IMG/VR virus record: IMGVR_UViG_3300010293_000026
Coordinates: 1 to 31,203 of that record
Length of the DNA: 31,203 bases
Source: a virus
Strand: one strand, 5' to 3'
Both the position numbers and the translations under genes were made by a program. How positions within the stretch are numbered: the first letter of the stretch is position 1; every line of letters begins with the position of its first letter. Under the pieces are notes generated by a model. It saw only the letters and a list, made by a program, of their open reading frames with translations, did no database searches and had not been told where the DNA came from. Shown here piece by piece: positions 30,188 through 31,203 of the stretch.

Positions 30188-31093
30188 ATGCCGCGCAATC
30201 TCTCTGGTATCTATTCACCGCCGGCAGGTAACCCGGTTACTGCTGGTACGGTTATCTCGCCTGATTGGGCTAACCCCACTATTGCTGATTTGGGTAATGA
30301 GATCACGCAATCATTGCCGCGTAATGGGGCTGCGCCTATGTCGGCAAACTTGCAGATGGGTGGGCATAGGATTGTTAATGTGCTAGATGGCATTGTCGCT
30401 ACAGATGGCGCCAGTGTAGGCAACATTACAGCTGGAGTTAATGCGCACGAAGCAGCCGGCGACCCGCACCCGCAGTACCTGACCCCGGCCGAGGGCAACG
30501 CCGCCTACCAAGGCTTGGACGCCGAACTGACCGCCCTGGCGGGCCTGTCCAGCGTAGCCGACAGACTGCCCTACTTCACAGGCGTAGGGACTGCAGCGCT
30601 AACCACTCTGACCAGCTTCATGCGCACCCTACTGGATGACGCGAACCAAGCGGCGGCCCAATCGACATTAGGGATCAGTTATGCATCATCAACAGAAAAT
30701 GCAGCCGGGGCGATTGAGGGGAAAGTAGTTGATCCGCTCGGAGTGCGGGAGGCACTCAATGCAGCAGGTTCCGCCCCTGTCTACGCCTGTCGTGCATGGG
30801 TGAACTTCAACGGCACGGGTGCTGTGGCGATTCGTGCGAGTGGGAATGTGTCGAGTATTACGGACAACGGCACAGGTGATTACAAGGTGAACTTTACGAC
30901 GGCGATGCCTGATGCTAATTTCGCTGTCAGTTATACACGTTCGAACCCAAACGTTTCACCGACTGGGACACGTTCCCACTATACGATACAAGGGTCGCAA
31001 ACAACTACATCCGTGCGGGTGGCAGCAAACGCCAATCATAACTCCACAAACGCTGAAGACGTTACTGACGCGAGCGTAATCATCTTCCGCTAA
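30188..31093 (+). CDS. Tail fibre protein (mosaic)
   Basis: This is a 301-residue fibre. Residues 1-75 are a probable virion-anchoring N-terminus (PAGNPVTAGTVISPDWAN...MSANLQMGGHRIVNV, a motif of many podovirus fibres). Residues 87-97 contain HEAAGDPHPQYL, the H-x-H metal-binding trimer motif of fibre shafts. Residues 108-162 (GLDAELTALAGLSS...SFMRTLLDDANQAAAQSTLG) are a widespread fibre module. From about 199 a beta-rich C-terminus (RAWVNFNGTGAVAIRASGNVSSI) resembles receptor-binding tips. The base composition jumps to GC-rich over about 30440-30670 and back again, which marks domain exchange. It determines adsorption specificity. Confidence 0.9.
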   Translation: MPRNLSGIYSPPAGNPVTAGTVISPDWANPTIADLGNEITQSLPRNGAAPMSANLQMGGHRIVNVLDGIVATDGASVGNITAGVNAHEAAGDPHPQYLTPAEGNAAYQGLDAELTALAGLSSVADRLPYFTGVGTAALTTLTSFMRTLLDDANQAAAQSTLGISYASSTENAAGAIEGKVVDPLGVREALNAAGSAPVYACRAWVNFNGTGAVAIRASGNVSSITDNGTGDYKVNFTTAMPDANFAVSYTRSNPNVSPTGTRSHYTIQGSQTTTSVRVAANANHNSTNAEDVTDASVIIFR

Positions 31094-31102
31094 AGGACAA
31101 CC

Positions 31103-31203
31103 ATGAACCAACGAATCATTTACACAACAGACGAAGGCGGTGTAGCCATTATCGTTCCTGCGCCTGAGTGTGGTTTAACTATCGAGCAGATTGCCGCCAA
31201 AGA
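31103..31203 (+). CDS. Conserved tail-fibre-associated small protein (partial)
   Basis: The ATG with AAAGGA upstream opens a frame (MNQRIIYTTDEGGVAIIVPAPECG, then LTIEQIAAK) that runs off the window. Proteins beginning VIYxxxDGGVaVIiPaP-xGLtiEeIAaKD often directly follow fibre genes in proteobacterial phages and prophages. Their function is unknown; a fibre assembly role has been suggested by position only. Only the first third is visible. Confidence 0.75.
   Translation, partial: MNQRIIYTTDEGGVAIIVPAPECGLTIEQIAAK

Overview
The window looks like about 31 kb of the genome of a tailed, short-tailed (podovirus-type) phage of a Gram-negative, probably beta- or gammaproteobacterial, host. The Gram-negative host follows from a nested Rz/Rz1 spanin pair. 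The podovirus-type morphology is inferred from a P22/T7-style set of portal, scaffold, coat, head-tail connector, tail tube and ejection-type proteins, with no tail sheath or tape measure. No integrase, repressor, tRNA, insertion sequence or CRISPR array was seen, so nothing here suggests a temperate lifestyle. No phage RNA polymerase is present in this part; the promoter-like sites resemble host sigma70 boxes. Both window ends cut through genes.

Layout. (1) Positions 1-6844, minus strand: an early/replication operon read right to left. It holds a coiled-coil protein, a small protein, a winged-helix-like protein, a four-cysteine protein, family A DNA polymerase, a Cas4/RecB-like nuclease with four cysteines, a VRR-NUC nuclease, an SNF2-type helicase, and a small basic protein running off the left edge. 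It contains a 418-base stretch without a gene but rich in inverted repeats (6052-6469). (2) Positions 6845-7045: a divergent control region with a 14-bp alternating CG tract. (3) Positions 7046-10149, plus strand: a Trp-rich small protein, a D5-type primase-helicase, a repeat-bearing gap and a probable small terminase. (4) Positions 10361-10847, minus strand: a small basic protein that is a paralogue of the left-edge gene, and a possible 33-residue membrane protein, ending in an intrinsic terminator. (5) Positions 10848-11492: a 645-base gene-free region with about eight degenerate ~42-bp repeats and three exact-length 21-bp tandem repeats. (6) Positions 11493-31203, plus strand: the late operon. 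It runs large terminase, an orphan enzyme-like protein, portal, a GC-rich lysis/anti-defence cassette (M15 endolysin, holin-like proteins, Tad2-like protein, Rz/Rz1), then head genes, connectors, a GNAT acetyltransferase-like protein, three ejection-type proteins, tail fibre and a partial fibre-associated gene.

The genes are packed with ATGA/GTGA start-stop overlaps, so most of the late operon should be translationally coupled. The lysis cassette sits between portal and head genes and ends at a broken gene junction (18447-18600), which suggests it was inserted as a block.

The most interesting non-coding signal is a shared AGGAC/GTCCT inverted-repeat theme in both gene-free zones flanking the small terminase gene; it could be a packaging or replication site. 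The most interesting proteins are a Tad2-like (anti-Thoeris family) protein inside the lysis cassette, an orphan protein resembling an enzyme-like domain of mobile-element polyvalent proteins, and a 45-base segment shared between two otherwise unrelated genes 16.6 kb apart.
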